The notes below the pieces were generated by a model, which was not told where the DNA came from, made no database searches, and was given only the letters and a program-made list of their open reading frames with translations. Made by a program: the position numbers and the translations under genes. This document shows positions 1 to 9,210 of a stretch of DNA of 64,000 nt, piece by piece. How positions within the stretch are numbered: the first letter of the stretch is position 1; each line of letters begins with the position of its first letter. The stretch is from Leptospira kemamanensis (lineage in GTDB: Bacteria > Spirochaetota > Leptospiria > Leptospirales > Leptospiraceae): NCBI RefSeq assembly GCF_004769665.1, contig NZ_RQGG01000036.1:181409-245408 (forward strand), written 5' to 3'.

Positions 1-2350
1 AAACCACTCGTAACGTAGAAGTAGAATAGGAACTCGATTTTGGATTTAATAAAATCTGAATCCATTTTTCTTTTACCTTAGCATTCGGTTCTGCTGCTTC
101 TGCCGCCAAACTTGCGTTCACACCTCGACTGGAAGGATCAAGTTTTTTTTCTCGCTCGATGATGGATTGAATTTTACTTCTATCCTTTTCCAAAGAACTA
201 AGTTTTGTGATGATGTTCCAACGTAAGTCTTGGTCTACTTTGAAACCAGGAAACGTGAGTTTGTTTTCTAAAATTTCATACAAACGTTTTTGGTTTGTTT
301 CTGTATAAGAGGAATCGACAAGAGATAATAACAAATACCTTTGTTCGTCTGAACCAGCTTTTGCCTTTGTCAATTCTTCTAATAGAAATGTTTGAAGTGA
401 TTCAATACCTTCGTTTCGTTTGTTTTCAGGAAACCAAAACCGACTGGTGAAATAAGAAGAACCAGAATCACTTGCCAACCTGGATAAAATCCATCGTTTG
501 ATTTTTGTATCGGATTCTGTTTTGTACAAACGAAAGGCACTCTCTTTGAATTCATCAAAGGTGAGATTGGCAAGTGTGACTTGTCTAAAGTAGTCTGTCC
601 ATAAAATCAATTTTCGCATTGGATCTTTGTCATGTTCCAATACATATTCTAAATCTTTTTGATTGGTATTTGTCCATTTCCAAATGGCAAAGTCATGGTC
701 TTCTGCATTGACCAAAATAAAATTTGGACAAGTAGATAGAGGGATAATGGCTTCACTGGATCGACCTGAGTATACTACGGGGAACTCTTCGAATCGTAAG
801 GATTGATTTGTTAAATCAAAATAATAAAGTCCCAAATTGGTTTTATGGTCTCGGAATTTATTTTCAGGACCTTGTGCGGATTGGACAATTTTTCCATACA
901 AATGATTGTCAGCACAAATTGTCGTGAGTTCAATTTGATTGGTTCCTTTTGTTTCTAACCAATCCTTTGACCACTTTTTCATGGAGAACCCACTGACAAA
1001 TTCGAGTTCTTTTAAGAAATCGGAAAGAGTCGAATTGGAATAGGAGTACTTTCTTAAATAGTTTTGAACCCCTTTTTGAAAACTTTCTTCCCCAATGAAA
1101 AACACCAATTGTTTCAATACTGAAGCACCTTTTCCATAGGTGATCCCATCAAATTGAGTGAAGGCTTCTTCTGTATCATTTACCTTGGCTTCGACAGGAT
1201 GGTTTGTGCTAAAACTATCTTCTTCGTAAGCCCATTGTTTCATTTTTTCAAAAAAACTAATCCATGTTTCTTGGAATTCGGAATTTTTGGCTTGGGCTAA
1301 ACTTGCCATGTACGTCGCAAAACTTTCGTTTAACCAAAGCCCATTCCACCATTTCATAGTGACAAGGTTTCCAAACCACATATGAGCCATTTCATGTAAA
1401 ATGACATCCGATAAATTTTCTCTTTGAGAACGAGTCATGATCGAACGAGACACAAATCGTTCCGAAAAGGTAACGGCTGCTACATTTTCCATTGCCCCAA
1501 AATTAAATTCAGGTACAATGATTTGGTCGTATTTTTCGAAAGGATAAGGGATACCAAAATAAGAATTAAAAAAAGCAAATCCATCTTTGGTAAATAAAAA
1601 CCAATCTTTGGGATCCACGTACTTGGATAGTGACTTACGAACAAAAAGGCGAAGGGGAATGGATTCAAACTTGTCTTCCCAAACTTGGTACGGGCCTGCG
1701 TGTAAAGAAAACACATATGTTGAGATTTTTTTGGACTCTGGAAAGTCATGTGATAACTCATTTGGATTTTCAGTTTGATTCACAGCAGTGGGAAGGGTTG
1801 AGGAGATCACTTTCCAATTTTTGGGAGCGCGCACTTGGAGTTGGAATGTTGCTTTAAGATCCGGTTGATCAAAACAAGGAAACATTTTGTTTGCATGGAA
1901 AGCTTCGAATTGGGAGTAGACGTAGGTTTCTTTGTCGTCTGGGTCTACAAATTTATGAAGTCCATTCCCTGTTTTGGCATAGGGAGTTTCAAAACTGATG
2001 GAAACTGTGTTGTTTCCTATCATCAAACGATTGGAAGGTAGTAATACTTGTCCATTTTGGTATTCAAAGTCATTTAATGGTTCTTCATTAAAAACGATGG
2101 ATTTGATGGAACCTTGGAAATAATCCAATCGTAAATCTCTGATTTTTTTTCCCACAAATTGTATGTCCACTTTTCCGACAAAACTTTCGTTAGTTGTTAA
2201 GTGAACATCTAATTTGTATTTTATATTTTCAATGGTTTCATAACGGGATTCAGCTTCTTGTAATGTAAGATGATAATTGGGTTTGGTAAACCGACAGCTG
2301 ACAAAGGATAATAAAATTCCTAAGATAAATATGGTTTGAGTTTGTTTCAT
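1..2350 (-). CDS. pepN: M1 family aminopeptidase, lipoprotein (C-terminus outside window)
   Basis: Zinc metallo-aminopeptidase that removes N-terminal residues from peptides. Reading the minus strand from the ATG at 2350 gives about 783 codons without a stop up to the window edge, so only the last part is missing (actinobacterial-type PepN proteins are about 850 residues). Visible motifs are the substrate-binding GAMEN near residue 283 and the zinc site HEMAH near 319, followed by the third ligand in NESFA, with the usual M1 spacing. The N-terminus is a lipoprotein signal (hydrophobic run, then LSFVSC), so the enzyme is probably anchored in the envelope and faces the periplasm, which is unusual for PepN. 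It ends 13 bp after the amidase gene that precedes it on the same strand, so the two may be co-transcribed. The family is certain; the gene symbol is by family only. Confidence 0.9.
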   Translation of the reverse strand, partial: MKQTQTIFILGILLSFVSCRFTKPNYHLTLQEAESRYETIENIKYKLDVHLTTNESFVGKVDIQFVGKKIRDLRLDYFQGSIKSIVFNEEPLNDFEYQNGQVLLPSNRLMIGNNTVSISFETPYAKTGNGLHKFVDPDDKETYVYSQFEAFHANKMFPCFDQPDLKATFQLQVRAPKNWKVISSTLPTAVNQTENPNELSHDFPESKKISTYVFSLHAGPYQVWEDKFESIPLRLFVRKSLSKYVDPKDWFLFTKDGFAFFNSYFGIPYPFEKYDQIIVPEFNFGAMENVAAVTFSERFVSRSIMTRSQRENLSDVILHEMAHMWFGNLVTMKWWNGLWLNESFATYMASLAQAKNSEFQETWISFFEKMKQWAYEEDSFSTNHPVEAKVNDTEEAFTQFDGITYGKGASVLKQLVFFIGEESFQKGVQNYLRKYSYSNSTLSDFLKELEFVSGFSMKKWSKDWLETKGTNQIELTTICADNHLYGKIVQSAQGPENKFRDHKTNLGLYYFDLTNQSLRFEEFPVVYSGRSSEAIIPLSTCPNFILVNAEDHDFAIWKWTNTNQKDLEYVLEHDKDPMRKLILWTDYFRQVTLANLTFDEFKESAFRLYKTESDTKIKRWILSRLASDSGSSYFTSRFWFPENKRNEGIESLQTFLLEELTKAKAGSDEQRYLLLSLVDSSYTETNQKRLYEILENKLTFPGFKVDQDLRWNIITKLSSLEKDRSKIQSIIEREKKLDPSSRGVNASLAAEAAEPNAKVKEKWIQILLNPKSSSYSTSTLRVV

Positions 2351-2363
2351 AAAATCTCCCGGT

Positions 2364-3707
2364 TTATGGTTGAAAATTGCGGTATAAAATGGCCCAGTCC
2401 ATGGTCCTTCGATTTTTCCATTCTGGTTCAGGAAAGTATTTTCCACCAATCGAATTTAAAATGAGTTCCATATATTCTTCCCCAGGATCAAAGTCCTTTG
2501 CATTCAGAAAGATGGAACCACCCCATTTTTTTTTGGCTTGGGTATGACTAAAGACCCCACTTAAGTCTTCCAACTTTTCATTGGATAAGGGGATTTTGTA
2601 TTTGGTTGTGAGTTCTAAAACTAGATCTTTGACCTTCTGAATTTGTTCTGGTTGTTTCAATAATTCTTCAGTGTCTTTGGCAACAATTTCAATTTGGATA
2701 CAATTGTCATTGGTACCAGTCGCAGCAGCGGCGCGGTCTTCAATCACATCCACAAGTTGGTATGCCTTTCCATTCGAATCAATCATGATGGAAGCAGTCA
2801 GATTCCTTGCTTCTAAAGTTCGTAGAGAGCGAAAGTAATCGGAGATTGCCGTATAATGTAGAACCACACAACTGGGTTTGATTTTCCCACGAAACGTGTA
2901 CTTCACACGATATTCTTCTGGTGTGAATCCTTTGTCTGTTTTTTCCAAATGAGAAAAAATCAGTTTTTCTGCTTTGGTAATCCCTCGGCCATTGGTGGGA
3001 TGAAAGGAATCTTTGAGTAAATCTTTGTTTTCTTTTTTTAAGACCCAACCGGTCACAAACCTGTCTTTCCAATCCTCTTCTTCATAAAACTTGCCACCAA
3101 TTTCTTTTAGAATTTGATTGAGTGCCAACTCACTTCCACAAGGGGAAAAATCAACAAATCCACCAAACCTACGTTTGGCTTGGTTATGAGTGAAAATTCC
3201 TTTTTTGGAGATGATGTCATAATTGGTTTTGGGAATGTACAACTCTTCTGCTAAGGTATCGATCGTGTTTTGTAATACTTCTTTTTGTTTTTTCTGGTTA
3301 TACAGAGTTTCTTGAGTGCCTTCATAAACGATATGGATTGCTTCGGTATCGATTCCTGGAGCGGCCGTCCATTCCTGAGTTAAAAACTTGGGATCACCAT
3401 AAATGGTTCCGTTGGCATCTATATAAACATGGAACAAAAATTGGTTTTCCACCGACAAACGAAAGAAGTCTAGGAACTTACGTTTGCCCGAGTTGTGTAC
3501 GATGATGGCCGAGATGGCATTGGGATCTCTAGGTTTTGCCAATTTCTGCCAAGATTGTTGTTTGATCCCTTCCACTTCCGTGAAGGGAACTAAATTTGGA
3601 ATTTGGATGGTTGCGAAGTTTGGTGTTCTATGAAAAAAACTACTACATCCTGTCGAAATAAGGAAAATGAGTGATATTTTTACAAGATTCTGACACAATG
3701 GGTTCAA
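2364..3707 (-). CDS. Lipoprotein with two tandem N-acetylmuramoyl-L-alanine amidase (Amidase_2) domains
   Basis: Probable periplasmic or outer-membrane amidase acting on peptidoglycan stem peptides or muropeptides. Two AmpD/PGRP-like domains follow each other. Domain 1 has zinc ligands in VHNSG, FTHNQAKRRFGG and SPCGSE. Domain 2 has them in LHYTA, FSHTQAKKKWGG and FDPGEE. The conserved Glu of the AmpD family (I-x-I-E) is present in domain 2 (IQIEI) but is Val in domain 1 (IHIVY), so domain 1 may be inactive. The open frame extends to 3935, but a lipoprotein signal (LIFLISTGC) begins only near 3690 and the upstream part overlaps the divergent gene at 3730. I therefore place the start at a TTG at 3707, or 3698; neither has a clear ribosome site. 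About 447 residues. Confidence 0.8.
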   Translation of the reverse strand: MNPLCQNLVKISLIFLISTGCSSFFHRTPNFATIQIPNLVPFTEVEGIKQQSWQKLAKPRDPNAISAIIVHNSGKRKFLDFFRLSVENQFLFHVYIDANGTIYGDPKFLTQEWTAAPGIDTEAIHIVYEGTQETLYNQKKQKEVLQNTIDTLAEELYIPKTNYDIISKKGIFTHNQAKRRFGGFVDFSPCGSELALNQILKEIGGKFYEEEDWKDRFVTGWVLKKENKDLLKDSFHPTNGRGITKAEKLIFSHLEKTDKGFTPEEYRVKYTFRGKIKPSCVVLHYTAISDYFRSLRTLEARNLTASIMIDSNGKAYQLVDVIEDRAAAATGTNDNCIQIEIVAKDTEELLKQPEQIQKVKDLVLELTTKYKIPLSNEKLEDLSGVFSHTQAKKKWGGSIFLNAKDFDPGEEYMELILNSIGGKYFPEPEWKNRRTMDWAILYRNFQP

Positions 3708-3729
3708 ATCTAACCGAAGGAAATGAGAT

Positions 3730-4236
3730 TTGGAGCCGTATACACCATTCCTACTTTCACGAAATCGTTTCTTAAAATTTTCTCTCAAATGTTTTGCCTT
3801 AACTGCTGTATCCATACAGGGAGTGAATTGTGGTCCAGGAGTGAACACTCCCAGTTTACGGGGAATTTCTCCAGAACAATACCATAGTTTTCGCAGTTTG
3901 CAAGAAGTCTTCTTACAGGACAACCCCATTCCCAATTTTGATTTAGGTCTTGCATTAGATAATTATGTATATGGACATCCATATCCAATCGAAACAGAAA
4001 GCGTTATACAGCTGTTAGCGAGTGTTCCTTCTTCGATTTTAGCGGCAATTGCACTTGATTTTTCTTTTACACCAATTGTCAAACTTCCTCTTGAAGAACG
4101 AATCAAACGTTTGCAAGAATGGAAACATTCCTCCCTTGGACTCAAACGAGGTGTGTATGTTATCCTAAGACAAATTTCATTTTTCCTTCTCAGTTCCGAC
4201 AAAGAGTACCAAAAATTTGTCGGTTACATCCAATAA
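3730..4236 (+). CDS. Small accessory subunit of a GMC oxidoreductase (gluconate 2-dehydrogenase subunit 3-like)
   Basis: 168-residue protein starting at TTG 3730, preceded at good distance by an AAGGA ribosome site (about 3717-3722). The N-terminus SRNRFLKFSLK plus a hydrophobic stretch resembles a twin-arginine signal with an RNR variant instead of RR, and a possible lipobox-like VNCG follows. Small Tat-exported partners of this type ride with FAD-containing GMC dehydrogenases and help export or stabilise the folded enzyme. The GMC gene starts 10 bp downstream, which supports that role. Sequence similarity to the subunit 3 family is recognised by style and context rather than by a strong motif, so the function is inferred. 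The lack of an ATG makes it easy to miss. Confidence 0.68.
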   Translation: MEPYTPFLLSRNRFLKFSLKCFALTAVSIQGVNCGPGVNTPSLRGISPEQYHSFRSLQEVFLQDNPIPNFDLGLALDNYVYGHPYPIETESVIQLLASVPSSILAAIALDFSFTPIVKLPLEERIKRLQEWKHSSLGLKRGVYVILRQISFFLLSSDKEYQKFVGYIQ

Positions 4237-4246
4237 GGCGGACCAC

Positions 4247-5854
4247 ATGGGAATTCCTACATTTAACGAAAAAATCATTACTCCAAAAAAACACGCAGAG
4301 ACAATCAAAACCCATCAAATCCAAAATGGAAAATGGGAACTGACGGCTGATGTAGTCATCATCGGTTCCGGAGCTGGTGGTGCTGTAGCGGCAAGAGAAC
4401 TTGCTTCCAATGGTTGGAAGGTTGTGCTCATTGAAGAAGGGAGTTATTTTACACCTGCGCAATTTAGTTCTGATGAATTTTTATCACAAGCAAGACTATA
4501 TCGTGATGCTGGGTTTATTGTCACCGAAGAACAAACGTTATCGATTTTACAAGGAAAGTCGATTGGTGGATCCACTACCGTCAATTGGCAAACATCTCTG
4601 TATCCTCCAGATTATGTAACGAATGAATGGAATGAACGATTTGGTTGGCAAGGGTATTCCAGAGAAGAAATGGATGCTTATGTGACGGAAGTGCATGAAA
4701 GGCTTGGTGTTCACGAAGTTCCAGATAACTTAATCAATGCGAACAATAATGTGTTACGAGTGGGTGGGAAAAAACTAGGTTTAACTCCACAAGTCTTACG
4801 AAATAATAACCGAGGTTGTATTGGTCTTGGTCGCTGTGGACTTGGATGTCCCATCAATGCTAAACAATCTACATTCCTCACTTGGATCCCCGATGCAATT
4901 GAAGCTGGGGCAACCGTTGTTTCCAATATGCGAGCTGTAAAAATCCGCGATGGAAAACTCAAAACAGTCATTGCCGAATTCACACCAGATGCTTATGAGA
5001 AAGCGCCAGATGTGATCATCGAAACTATGGAGATCAAAGCTCCCGTTGTCATTGTGAGTGCTGGTGCCATCGAAGGACCTGCTCTTTTGCAAAGGAGTGG
5101 GATCGGAAATGGTTGGGTCGGAAGAAATTTAAAAGTTCATCCTACTTCTACCATTTTTGGTAAATTTGATTCGGAAATCAAAATGTTCCAAGGCCCACCA
5201 CAATCCATTGTGATCAAAGATGGTCATAATCAAAATGGTACTGGCTACGGGTATTGGTTAGAAGCGGCACCTTACCGACCAACCCTTGCTTCTTCTTTGG
5301 TTCCGTTTTACGGCAAACAACAGTTTGATGTGATGAAAGATTTCACTAAATACAATGCAGGGATAGTTCTTGTTCGAGATGGTGCCGATGGAGAAGCAAA
5401 TGCAAGTGTGAAGTACAGCCTTGGTCGAAGGAAGGTGTATTTTGAGCTCACTCCGACGGATGGATTGAACATGTTAAAAGGTTTAAAAGCATTAGCAGAA
5501 GTCACAGTCGCTGCTGGTGCCAAAGAATTGATTTTTCCATTCACTCGTTTTACAGAACCATACAAAGTCACAGGTAATGATAACTTTGATTGGATCTTAA
5601 AAGAGAGTACAAAACCTGGTGACTTATCTGTTGGATCCGCACACCCACATGGATCGATCCAATCGGCAAATGATCCAGAGAAGGGTGCAGTTGATTTAAA
5701 TTTGGAAATTTATGGTCATAAAAACATATTTGTCATGGATGCCTCAGTTTACCCTACAGGACTTTCGGTGAACCCACAAATAACGACGATGAGTATCGTT
5801 CTCAGAGCTTCGCGAAATTTGGCTTCGCAAAAAGAAGAAAGAACGAAGATCTAA
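4247..5854 (+). CDS. GMC family FAD-dependent oxidoreductase
   Basis: 535-residue flavoprotein oxidising an alcohol, sugar or sterol; the substrate cannot be told. The FAD-binding dinucleotide fold GSGAGGAVAAREL lies at residues 40-52, followed by GKSIGGSTTVNW, the GMC signature region. The C-terminal catalytic part has SAHPHGSI and the FAD-contacting MDASVYPTGLSVNPQ. A cysteine cluster (GCIGLGRCGLGCP, near 195) is typical of the subgroup containing cholesterol oxidase-like and sugar dehydrogenases. The open frame extends to a TTG at 4217, but ATG 4247 has the better ribosome site (AAGGCGGA, 4235-4242) and avoids overlap with the upstream partner. There is no own signal peptide, so export, if any, would depend on that partner. 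Confidence 0.9.
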   Translation: MGIPTFNEKIITPKKHAETIKTHQIQNGKWELTADVVIIGSGAGGAVAARELASNGWKVVLIEEGSYFTPAQFSSDEFLSQARLYRDAGFIVTEEQTLSILQGKSIGGSTTVNWQTSLYPPDYVTNEWNERFGWQGYSREEMDAYVTEVHERLGVHEVPDNLINANNNVLRVGGKKLGLTPQVLRNNNRGCIGLGRCGLGCPINAKQSTFLTWIPDAIEAGATVVSNMRAVKIRDGKLKTVIAEFTPDAYEKAPDVIIETMEIKAPVVIVSAGAIEGPALLQRSGIGNGWVGRNLKVHPTSTIFGKFDSEIKMFQGPPQSIVIKDGHNQNGTGYGYWLEAAPYRPTLASSLVPFYGKQQFDVMKDFTKYNAGIVLVRDGADGEANASVKYSLGRRKVYFELTPTDGLNMLKGLKALAEVTVAAGAKELIFPFTRFTEPYKVTGNDNFDWILKESTKPGDLSVGSAHPHGSIQSANDPEKGAVDLNLEIYGHKNIFVMDASVYPTGLSVNPQITTMSIVLRASRNLASQKEERTKI

Positions 5855-5898
5855 CTTTTTTCCAAAAATCCCTTTCATTCCCATGGGTTCCAACTAGT

Positions 5899-7515
5899 TT
5901 GGAATCCGTGCGGAAATATCTTTCCTTTCTATTCATTTTTGTCCTCTTTCAAACTACAGTCTTCGCAATCGACAGCGATGCTATGAAAGAAGGAAAAAAA
6001 GCTTTTTCCAAAAAAGCATATGGCGAAGCCATTAAAAAATTTACCAAACACGCCGACTCACACCCGCAAGACGGGGAAGCTTATATGTATTTGGGATATA
6101 TCTATGAATACAAAAAAGATTATCCGAAATCCATTCAAAATTTTCGAAGAGCAGCCGATTTGGATTTGGATAAAGACCAAAGAAAAACTGTTCTTTTGAA
6201 ATTAGCGTTATTTTTTAATTACCACCAAGATTGGAATTTATCTGCAACCTACTCAGCTCGTTATTTGAAGTATGATCCGAAAAACGAAGAAGTCCAAAAA
6301 ATTTATAACCGAGCAGTTGGAAATAAAGGGAACCCTTCTTCCAACACTCCAACATATACTCAAACTACAAAAGTAGAACCAAAACAGGATACCAAACAAT
6401 CCGACTCGAAACAAACGGATTCCAAAAAAGACCCAAACAAAAAAGCGGATGATCCTGTAGAAGATAAGGAAACCACGAAACCAAGTGAGTCTTACGAACA
6501 AATTTTGGCCAACCAACCGAATTTAGAAGATGTTCGTTGGGATTATGTATTGGCTCTGTTTGAAGAAAAAAAATACGATAAAGCCGAATCCAATTTAAAT
6601 CTTCTCATTGAAAAAAATCCAACACGATCACGTTATCATTATAAAATGGGAATCATTAAACTAAGGTTAGATGATCCAAAGTCGGCGATCGAATCATTTG
6701 AAAAAGCTAAAAAAAATCCATTTTCAAAAGATACAAATGTGTTTTTATATTATGTTTACTTAAATGAAGGGATTGCGTATCAAAAATTAGCCGAGATCGA
6801 TAAGGCCGAATTTTCCTTTTTGGAAGCTTTCAAACAAGTGCAAAAAGACACACCACTACTTGCACTCGCAAGGCTTTACGAACAAAAATCAGATTGGGAA
6901 AAATGCATTCAATCTTCTGACAAAGCACTTACCTTTAATCCAAACCAAATCGAATCCCATATGTTCCGATTTATTTGTTTATTTGAGGCGGGAAACAAAA
7001 CCAAAAAATTTGAAACCAGTTTTTCCAAATATTCCGAATTCATTAAAACTAAATTCCCTGATCCAACTCAAACTCCTGAAAAATTCCAAGTTGGGTTTTT
7101 GAAATTGGCAAGAAAACATACGGAAAACAATGCTTTTGATTTGTCTGAAACCTACTTTTCCGTTTTAGAAAAAGACCAAACCATCTCCAATGGAAGAGAG
7201 TATCTTTTCTATCGAGGAAGAAACTATTTTTACGGTGGGAAAATTGATTTAGCAATTCCATTCTTACAAAAAACAACTGGCTCTTCGGCAGCACATTACC
7301 TCCTAGCGCGTTGTTATGCGAAGAAAAATGATATAACTAAAACCAAGGAACAGTTTCAGTTAGCAGCAGATTTGAAACCTGAATATTGGACATCCACCAG
7401 TTTAGAAAAAGATTTTAAGGAAGTTTGGAAAGATAATTCCTTTCGCGAGTTTTTGAATACAAAAGGTGGGAAAGTGACAAATCCAAATCCGATTCCTGCT
7501 CCACCCACGCAATAA
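5899..7515 (+). CDS. TPR-repeat protein with signal peptide
   Basis: About 538 residues. A cleavable signal (FLFIFVLFQTTVFA) implies a periplasmic or envelope location. Tetratricopeptide repeats are visible in both halves, for example AYMYLGYIYEYKKDYPKSI and KMGIIKLRLDDPKSAIESF. They are separated by a hydrophilic linker rich in Lys, Asp, Ser and Thr (roughly residues 150-200). Such proteins act as scaffolds for protein-protein contacts; no enzyme motif is seen. The longest start is TTG 5899. A GTG at 5908 with a weak GGA ahead of it is equally possible and would shorten the protein by three residues. Its stop lies only 9 bp from the stop of the convergent aroD. Confidence 0.85.
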   Translation: MESVRKYLSFLFIFVLFQTTVFAIDSDAMKEGKKAFSKKAYGEAIKKFTKHADSHPQDGEAYMYLGYIYEYKKDYPKSIQNFRRAADLDLDKDQRKTVLLKLALFFNYHQDWNLSATYSARYLKYDPKNEEVQKIYNRAVGNKGNPSSNTPTYTQTTKVEPKQDTKQSDSKQTDSKKDPNKKADDPVEDKETTKPSESYEQILANQPNLEDVRWDYVLALFEEKKYDKAESNLNLLIEKNPTRSRYHYKMGIIKLRLDDPKSAIESFEKAKKNPFSKDTNVFLYYVYLNEGIAYQKLAEIDKAEFSFLEAFKQVQKDTPLLALARLYEQKSDWEKCIQSSDKALTFNPNQIESHMFRFICLFEAGNKTKKFETSFSKYSEFIKTKFPDPTQTPEKFQVGFLKLARKHTENNAFDLSETYFSVLEKDQTISNGREYLFYRGRNYFYGGKIDLAIPFLQKTTGSSAAHYLLARCYAKKNDITKTKEQFQLAADLKPEYWTSTSLEKDFKEVWKDNSFREFLNTKGGKVTNPNPIPAPPTQ

Positions 7516-7524
7516 CTTGATCCA

Positions 7525-8232
7525 TTAATCTTCTTTTGCAGACTGAGGGCTTTTGAATAGATCCGCACGAAGTTTTTTAAACGTATCCACAGAAATTTGA
7601 CCAGGTGCTTTTGGTTCACCGAGAGTCATATAGGTGAAAGAAGAATTAAATTTATCTCCAAACACTCTGGAAATGATTCCCAGTTCTCCCATACAAATAC
7701 CAATCATGGTGTGAGTTTTTGATAAGAGTTTGATATCATTTAAAAAATCGGCCGTTTCCTCAATGTTTTCTGGAGTAATGGCGAATTTATAAATCGGATT
7801 TTTCTTTTTCACGGGTTTGGATTTTGCGATGAACTGGTTCATCTCATTGGCCAAAATTGATTTTTTAAAAGAATGATAAGAGTAAATGATTCGATAATTT
7901 AAATTTTCAAAGTTTTTAAAAATTGTATCCTCTCTGTTCAGTTCAATATCCAAATAATTGGCATTGTCATTAAAATCTTTGATGATACCTTCCACATCTT
8001 CTGGGAAAAGTTTTACATACGAACGAACACTGCTATCTTCTGCCCTTCGGTAGGTAAATAACACTGGTAAACCAAGTGCTTTGATCTTTTTTTTCATCTC
8101 TTTTTGGATGTAATTTCTAGAAAATAAATCCAACCGAACTTCGATTACATCTACGTCTTTTACGTCTTTTTTTTGTAAATGGCGAAGTTCATCTTCTCCA
8201 ACGGAAGCTACTATCTTATAGGAATCTGGCAT
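7525..8232 (-). CDS. aroD: 3-dehydroquinate dehydratase, type I
   Basis: Dehydrates 3-dehydroquinate to 3-dehydroshikimate in the shikimate pathway, in the cytoplasm, through a Schiff-base lysine. The 235-residue length fits type I enzymes. Visible elements are VIEVRLDLF (substrate-binding Glu and Arg), IIYSYHSF (catalytic His region), YKFAITPEN (Schiff-base Lys) and the C-terminal APGQIS loop. It is the last gene of a minus-strand operon starting with the TonB-like gene and follows kdsD after 3 bp. The same pathway is represented by aroC on the opposite strand about 2 kb away. Confidence 0.92.
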   Translation of the reverse strand: MPDSYKIVASVGEDELRHLQKKDVKDVDVIEVRLDLFSRNYIQKEMKKKIKALGLPVLFTYRRAEDSSVRSYVKLFPEDVEGIIKDFNDNANYLDIELNREDTIFKNFENLNYRIIYSYHSFKKSILANEMNQFIAKSKPVKKKNPIYKFAITPENIEETADFLNDIKLLSKTHTMIGICMGELGIISRVFGDKFNSSFTYMTLGEPKAPGQISVDTFKKLRADLFKSPQSAKED

Positions 8233-8235
8233 AAA

Positions 8236-9210
8236 TTATAATCCTTTTTGTAATAAATCGTGGAGGGAAATCATCCCAACAAAAACCCCATTTTCATCCA
8301 CAACGGGAGCAACAGAAATCGGTCTTTCTCGTCCTTCCATTTTGATGAGAACATCATAAGCTTTTTCATTGGGTAAAAAACTATTGGGCTTTGGATTCAT
8401 CATCTCTTTTGCGGTAACATTTGGAGATAATGTATGTTTGGTGAGATATTTACGAATATCAAAATCAGTAATGAGCCCAACAAGTTTAGATTGGGAATCT
8501 ATAACACCTGTGGCGCCAATTCCTTTCTCTGTGATTTCTTTTAAAATCAACTCTAAGTTCGCGTTTAAGGGAATGGAGGCATTTCTTTCCCCTTTTCGCA
8601 TAACGTCTGATAAATACAATGAAAGTCGTTTTCCCAATCGACCAGCTGGATGGTACAAAGCAAAATCATCCGCCTTAAATTCTTTTAATTCCATGAGGGC
8701 AACGGCAATCGCGTCACCGAGAACAAGGGCGATTGTAGTACTGGAAGTCGGAGCAAGGTCCAAAGGACAGGCTTCTTTTAAAACGGGTGTGAGGATCACG
8801 ACGTCGGAAAGTTCGGCTAATTTCGATTTGGCGTTAGCAGTGATTCCTACGATTTTTGCTCCAATTTTACGAAGAGTTGGTAAAATATAATTGAGTTCTT
8901 CCGATTCCCCACTTTTTCCAATGGCAAGAACAACATCATCTGGTCCAACGATACCTGAATCACCATGAGATGCATCTGTAGGGTGTAAAAAATAAGCAGA
9001 TGTTCCTGTAGAAGATAAGGTATGTGAGATCTTTTTGGCAATATCACCTGATTTGCCAACACCAGTAACTATCACTTTCCCTTTTGATTTTAAAATCAGT
9101 TCAACACAATCTTTAACGGAAGGATCCAAATTCTCGCGAAAATGAACCAATGATGAAATTTCATCATCTAGTGCTTGTTTGACGATACCAAGAGTATCTT
9201 TTTCCTTCAT
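8236..9210 (-). CDS. kdsD: D-arabinose-5-phosphate isomerase (KpsF/GutQ family, SIS plus two CBS domains)
   Basis: Converts ribulose-5-phosphate to arabinose-5-phosphate, the first step to KDO for lipopolysaccharide. It has 324 residues, the normal length. A SIS sugar-isomerase domain is at about 35-170 (VTGVGKSGDIAKKI, STGTSAYFLHPTDASHGD, GKSGES) and two CBS domains fill the C-terminus. The frame opens at 9228, but ATG 9210 overlaps the upstream stop in an ATGA arrangement and is preceded by GGGAGG about 12 bp away, so it is the likelier start and is translationally coupled to the NusG-like gene. Confidence 0.93.
   Translation of the reverse strand: MKEKDTLGIVKQALDDEISSLVHFRENLDPSVKDCVELILKSKGKVIVTGVGKSGDIAKKISHTLSSTGTSAYFLHPTDASHGDSGIVGPDDVVLAIGKSGESEELNYILPTLRKIGAKIVGITANAKSKLAELSDVVILTPVLKEACPLDLAPTSSTTIALVLGDAIAVALMELKEFKADDFALYHPAGRLGKRLSLYLSDVMRKGERNASIPLNANLELILKEITEKGIGATGVIDSQSKLVGLITDFDIRKYLTKHTLSPNVTAKEMMNPKPNSFLPNEKAYDVLIKMEGRERPISVAPVVDENGVFVGMISLHDLLQKGL

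Noticed and set aside
6340..6480. Repetitive Lys/Asp/Ser-rich stretch in the TPR protein as a DNA repeat array
   Set aside because: The bases are not a regular tandem repeat; it is a hydrophilic linker between two TPR blocks.
8369..8890. 173-residue open frame opposite kdsD
   Set aside because: It is antisense to a well-supported isomerase gene; its composition follows from the codons of the real gene and it has no motif or ribosome site.
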